Source: CAWCVR01 sp963799105
GTDB lineage: Bacteria; Acidobacteriota; Terriglobia; Bryobacterales; Bryobacteraceae
NCBI GenBank assembly: GCA_963799105.1
Contig: CAWCVR010000011.1
Span: 186,001-250,000 of the forward strand
Length of the DNA: 64,000 nt
Reading direction: 5' to 3'
How positions within the stretch are numbered: position 1 is the first letter of the stretch; each line of letters opens with the position of its first letter. Shown here piece after piece: positions 60,500-64,000 of this stretch. The position numbers were made by a program, and so were the translations under genes. The notes below the pieces were generated by a model. That model saw nothing but the letters and a program-made list of their open reading frames with translations, was not told the origin of the DNA and did no database searches.

Positions 60500-61579
60500 T
60501 TGTCTCCACAGTGCTCTCGCGCCGCGCAATGGTGGCTCCATTCCGGCATTCAGACCCCATCCGGCGGCGTGGCCAGGTACTATCGCGCCGACACCGAACG
60601 GAACCAGCCCGTGTCCACGGAAATCACCGGCTACGCGGTGAGCGCGCTGGTGTATCTGCACGCGCTTTCGGGCGATGCCAGGTTTCTCGACCGCGCCTCG
60701 CAGGCTGCCCGCTTCCTCACCGGCGCCGCGTGGGATTCGGCGTCCGCCGCCATGCCGTTCGAACTGTCGCAGGCGGCGCCAACCTACTTCTTCGATTGCG
60801 GCATCGTGGTTCGCGGGCTGCTCGCGGCGTGGCGCGCGACCGGCGGCGGCGAGTTTCGCGACACCGCCATCTCGCTCGGCGAATCCTTGGCGCGCGACTT
60901 CGTTTCGGCCGAAGGCGGTATCCATCCCATCCTCTCGCTTCCCGCCAAATCGCCCGTGGAACGCGATCCCACGCGCTGGTCGCGCTCGCCGGGATGCTAT
61001 CAGTTGAAATCCGCCATGGCATGGTTCGATCTCGCCGAAGCCACCGGCCGCGCGGAATTCCGCGCCCGCTACGACCGGGCTCTCGAAGACGCCTTGCGCC
61101 AATGCGAGGAGTTTCTGCCCGGCGATCCCGACCCATTGAAGGTGATGGATCGCCTGCACGCGTTCTGCTACTTCCTGGAGGGCCTGCTGCCCCGCGCCAC
61201 CGACCCCGCGTGCGCCCGCGCGCTGGCCGATGGCATCGAGCGCACCGCCGGGCTGCTGCGCGAGATTGCGCCCCGGTTCGAGCGTTCCGACGTCTATGCC
61301 CAGTTGCTGCGCGTGCGCCTGCATGCCGGCTACGCCGGAGCCGTTCCGATCGACCGCGCCGCCGCCGAGTGGGAAGCCGCCCGGCTGGCCGAGTTCCAGG
61401 CCACTAGCGGCGACCCGCGCATCGACGGCGGCTTCTACTTCGGACGCCGCCAGGGTGAGTGGCTCCCGTATGTGAATCCCGTGTCCACGGCTTTCGCCCA
61501 GCAGGCGCTGGCGCTGTGGGACGGCTCCGCGGGCGGCGTGGTCGGCGGACCGCGGCCGCTTCGCCACCTATTGATCTAG
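60500..61579 (+). CDS. Six-hairpin (alpha/alpha toroid) glycosidase-like protein
   Basis: Product of 359 residues starting with TTG at 60500 (nine bases after PAP2; no ribosome site seen, so the start is unsure). Repeated helical hairpins with ITGYAVSALVYLHALSGDARFLDRASQAARFL, YFFDCGIVVRGLLAAWRATGG and CYFLEGLLPRA, and a C-terminal FYFGRRQGEWLPYVNPVSTAFAQQALAL, point to an alpha/alpha barrel as in thioredoxin-domain-linked or glycoside hydrolase-like families. It has no signal peptide. Between PAP2 and GT2 genes it may act in a surface-glycan path. Confidence 0.75.
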   Translation: MSPQCSRAAQWWLHSGIQTPSGGVARYYRADTERNQPVSTEITGYAVSALVYLHALSGDARFLDRASQAARFLTGAAWDSASAAMPFELSQAAPTYFFDCGIVVRGLLAAWRATGGGEFRDTAISLGESLARDFVSAEGGIHPILSLPAKSPVERDPTRWSRSPGCYQLKSAMAWFDLAEATGRAEFRARYDRALEDALRQCEEFLPGDPDPLKVMDRLHAFCYFLEGLLPRATDPACARALADGIERTAGLLREIAPRFERSDVYAQLLRVRLHAGYAGAVPIDRAAAEWEAARLAEFQATSGDPRIDGGFYFGRRQGEWLPYVNPVSTAFAQQALALWDGSAGGVVGGPRPLRHLLI

Positions 61580-61589
61580 AATCGGTAGG

Positions 61590-62964
61590 ATGGGAAACCG
61601 GGTCCCGAATATCTCGTTCCTCTACGTGTGCTCGCGCATATTCGGGTATCTTCGCCGCCGCCGCAGACGCGTGCCGGCGCGAATCCCCGCCCGGCCAGTC
61701 CGCCGAGGGCATCTCGGTGGTCATCCCCTCGCGCAATGGACGCGAATTGCTGGGGGCGCAGTTGCCTGGCATCGTCCGCGATCTGGCGGGGTTCGCCCAC
61801 GAAATCGTCGTGGTTGACAACGGCAGCGACGACGGCACCGCCGAGTGGCTCCGCGACGCCTGGCCGCGGGTGTGCGTGGAAGTCTCGCCCGAACCGCTCT
61901 CTTTTGCGCGCGCCATCAACCGCGGCATCGCGCGCGCCCGTTTCACGCGCGTCTGTCTGCTCAACAACGACATGCTGCTGGACCCCGGCTTCTTCGCCCC
62001 GCTGGCGCTGGCCTTCGACCGCATCCCCGATCTTTTCTGCGCCACCGCGCAGATCCGTTTCCCGCCCGGCGTGCGCCGCGAGGAGACCGGCAAAGCCGTA
62101 CTCACGCTGGATGACCCCGAGGCGTTTCCGGTGCGCTGCAACGAGCCGCTTCCCGGCGAGGACCAGACCTGGGTGCTGTACGGCAGCGGCGGCTGTTCCC
62201 TCTACGACGCCGCCAAACTTCGCGCGCTGGGCGCGCTCGACGTGGCCTTCGATCCCGCCTACGTGGAAGATCTCGATATCGGCTACCGCGCCTGGCAGCG
62301 CGGATGGCCCAGCGTGTACGTGGCCGCCGCGGTGGTGGAACATCGCCACCGCGCCACCACCTCGCGCTATTACACCCGCGAGGGGCTCGACAACATTCTG
62401 GAAGTCAACTACCTCACGTTCCTGGCGCGCGCCGTACGCAGCCGCAAACTCTTCCTCCGCATGTGGGCTCATGCCATCCGCCGCCTGCGGGCGCGCGCGC
62501 CGCACGACCCCGCCGCGGCCAACGCGCTGTTTGAGGCCGGCGCGATCGTCTTGTCCGGCAGCGGGCCGCTCCAGCCTTCACCCGAACCCGAGGATCTGTT
62601 CCTGGCGCTTACCGGCGGCGCGGTTGCCGTCTTTCCCGGCGGCGGCGCCAGCCCATCCCGCCAGCCGGACCTGCTGGTTGTCCGGCCCCTGGTTACCGAG
62701 GCGCCGCAACCTGGCGACGCCGGCCAGGTGCTGCTGGCCTTCACCGAGGATCTCGAAACGCCCCCGCCGGGGATACTTTCGGTGTATGCCGAGGTGATCC
62801 TGGTGCGCCGCCCCAAGGGCGAACACCCGCGCCGCGACCCCGCATTTCGGGCCGCCCTGCGCCAAACCGTGCGCCAGTGGCGCATCCGGAACGTCAGGCT
62901 GGAAACCCGCGAGATGGAAGAGTACGTCCCCGATTGCGCCCCCGCCCGGATCGAACTGGCGTAG
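61590..62964 (+). CDS. Family 2 glycosyltransferase, with a one-base frameshift near its N-terminus
   Basis: Start ATG 61590, MGNRVPNISFLYVCSRIFGYLR, then the frame changes near 61695-61705 (one extra base or two missing) and the protein continues ISVVIPSRNGRELL, VVVDNGSDDGTAEWL, LLNNDMLLDPGFF and YGSGGCSLYDAAKLRALGALD...DPAYVEDLDIGYRAW, the GT-A fold with DxD-like site of rhamnosyl- and galactofuranosyl-type GT2 enzymes. About 458 residues. It would extend a glycan on the cytoplasmic side. The stop TAG is inside the family 1 palindrome at 62961. Confidence 0.87.
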
Positions 62965-63086
62965 GGCGGACCCCCCGGTCCGCGCGGGACGCCCTCGTCC
63001 CGCATCCGGAACGACGAGATCGGCATCTTGCAGGGTACGCGCAGGCCGACGGGGGCGTCGGCCGCGGACCGGGGGGTCCGCCCCAC
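62961..63086. repeat. Palindromic intergenic element, family 1, copy 8
   Basis: It begins GTAGGGCGGACC with TAG as stop codon of the GT2 gene, and ends GGGGGGTCCGCCCCAC. Inner GCGGGACG arms are present. A second hairpin, GGGCTGACAGCCC then GCGGGTTTCCAACCCGC, follows at 63129-63160, related to the hairpins at 45141 and 37375. Confidence 0.9.
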
Positions 63087-63196
63087 TACTTGTGCGGATG
63101 TCGGGCAGTGGGAAAAGTATGCTGCATTGGGCTGACAGCCCGCCGCGGGTTTCCAACCCGCCCCACATCGGGTTCTACCTCGCGCGGTTCCCGCGG

Positions 63197-63544
63197 TTAC
63201 CAGGCGGCCGGGGAGTGGAGGGACGCGGTGGAAGTATCGGCTTCCCCGTTGCCGTCGTCTTCCAGGTTCCTATGGACCCACAGGGTGACCAGGCCGCAGG
63301 CGATCAGAATGGCCAGCAGGATGCCAAACCATTTCAGGGTTCCGCCGTTCCACGCCCGTTCGCGCGAGACGGCGGCGGCGGTGGCCTTCACAATGGCGAA
63401 GGCGGCGCCCGCCGAGAGAACCAGCTTGAGGTGCCAGGGCGTCAGGTCGAAATGGTCCGGGCCGCCGACCTGGCTCCACAGCATCAGCATGGCGATCAGG
63501 GCGATCAGGAACTGCGTCGCATAGGCCAGACGAAGAAGAGACAT
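63197..63544 (-). CDS. Small membrane protein, three predicted helices
   Basis: Product of 115 residues from the ATG at 63544 (a longer frame reaches 63613 and would overlap the divergent gene). Hydrophobic segments at about 8-24, 40-58 and 73-92, with WSQVGGPDHFDLTPWHLKL between the first two and a polar C-terminus. Unknown function. Divergent from the ABC permease gene. Confidence 0.7.
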   Translation of the reverse strand: MSLLRLAYATQFLIALIAMLMLWSQVGGPDHFDLTPWHLKLVLSAGAAFAIVKATAAAVSRERAWNGGTLKWFGILLAILIACGLVTLWVHRNLEDDGNGEADTSTASLHSPAAW

Positions 63545-63599
63545 GAGCGTCGCCAGCCAGTTGGTGGCGTTCCTCCATCTTACGTTATCCTGAAGGAAA

Positions 63600-64000
63600 A
63601 TGCCCCAATTCATCTCCGGCGAGTCTGGGTTTGTTCGTTCGTGGCGGCCATTTCAGAATGCCTTCGGGTTGGCGCTGGATTCCATCCGCGCGCACAAGCT
63701 GCGAAGCTTCCTGACGCTGCTGGGGGTGATCATCGGAGTGGCCAGCGTCATCATGGTGGGCGCGGCCATCAGCGGGCTGGGCGTGTACGCGGAGGAGTAG
63801 CACGGCCAAGGCTTTCGGGTCGGAGTCGTTCCTGGTGGCGCAGATCGCCTCCGTCGGGCGGATGAGCCGCCGCCAGTACTTCGACAAGATCAAGCGCAAC
63901 AAGCCGATCCGCGACCGACGACGCGCGGTACCTGGAATCGGTGGTGGGCGGGCATGTGATGCTCTACAGCCCCTACCGCAACGCACGTCGTCCGATGTGA
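63600..64000 (+). CDS. MacB/FtsX-type ABC transporter permease, N-terminal part, broken by several frameshifts, partial
   Basis: It begins FGLALDSIRAHKLRSFLTLLGVIIGVASVIMVGA, the classic N-terminus of MacB/LolE-like permeases with the first membrane helix, and then the periplasmic domain. An apparent TAG at 63798 is caused by one extra T (GAGGAG-T-AGCACG); removing it gives STAKAFGSESFLVAQIAS. A second extra base near 63914 and a missing base near 63984 are needed to continue. Three errors in 200 bases at the window edge point to poor sequence quality at a contig end, not to a pseudogene. The gene continues past the window. Confidence 0.75.

Noticed and set aside
1..64000. tRNA, rRNA or transposase genes
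   Set aside because: None recognised on either strand.

Overview
This window looks like a chromosomal contig from a soil-type Acidobacteriota, most likely a relative of the Solibacter/Bryobacter group. The reasons are high GC, two very large TonB-dependent receptors with an N-terminal carboxypeptidase-regulatory-like domain, a VWFA-related protein of the acidobacterial type, several secreted proteins built from the same Ig-like domain, and many GC-rich palindromic intergenic repeats. The assignment is inference from gene content. I see no phage, transposase, tRNA, rRNA or CRISPR array.

Layout. 1-4.7 kb: end of a probable S41 peptidase gene, a secreted cytochrome c, a short SecA paralogue, a FliA-type sigma factor behind a sigma54-like promoter, and a zinc-ribbon protein. 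4.8-12.9 kb: a minus-strand cluster (outer-membrane protein, O-acetylhomoserine sulfhydrylase, TonB-dependent receptor, small secreted protein, TlpA-like thioredoxin) behind a good sigma70 promoter. 13-20.3 kb: two tandem pilin-like genes, a VWFA protein, two polytopic membrane proteins of glycosyltransferase-C type and a GH27 alpha-galactosidase. 20.4-37.2 kb: polyphosphate kinase, two coupled carboxypeptidase-regulatory-like secreted proteins, an SDR, a redoxin, a Wzt-like ABC ATPase, an rpiA-adh-membrane-protein operon, a methyltransferase, an Rrf2 regulator, ClpP and an M48 protease. 37.9-43.6 kb: a conserved translation/secretion block (cold-shock protein, ffh, rpsP, khpA, rimM, trmD, rplS, rnhB). 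46.7-55.1 kb: a polysaccharide-utilisation-like locus (DUF1080 protein, TonB receptor, bicupin, exo-rhamnogalacturonan-lyase-like enzyme). 55.3-64 kb: a single-chain restriction-modification gene inserted beside a glycosyltransferase gene with a long flanking direct repeat, then envelope genes (PAP2 phosphatase, six-hairpin-type protein, GT2), and a broken ABC-permease gene at the edge.

Two features run through the whole window. First, a palindromic element of about 100-126 bp with GTGGGGCGGAC termini occurs eight times; in six copies it abuts or contains the stop codon of a gene, and in two it sits between convergent genes, so it may act as a 3'-end or terminator element. Second, at least seven genes, including the normally conserved ppk1 and rpiA, carry one-base frameshifts that leave both halves well conserved. 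I read most of these as sequence errors in a draft or metagenome assembly rather than decay, and annotate such genes as one span.

The strongest candidates for something unusual are the restriction-modification insertion with a 214-bp flanking duplication, the stop-codon-hugging palindromes, the 32-bp tandem array between ffh and rpsP, and the outer-membrane receptor/sulfhydrylase/thioredoxin cluster.
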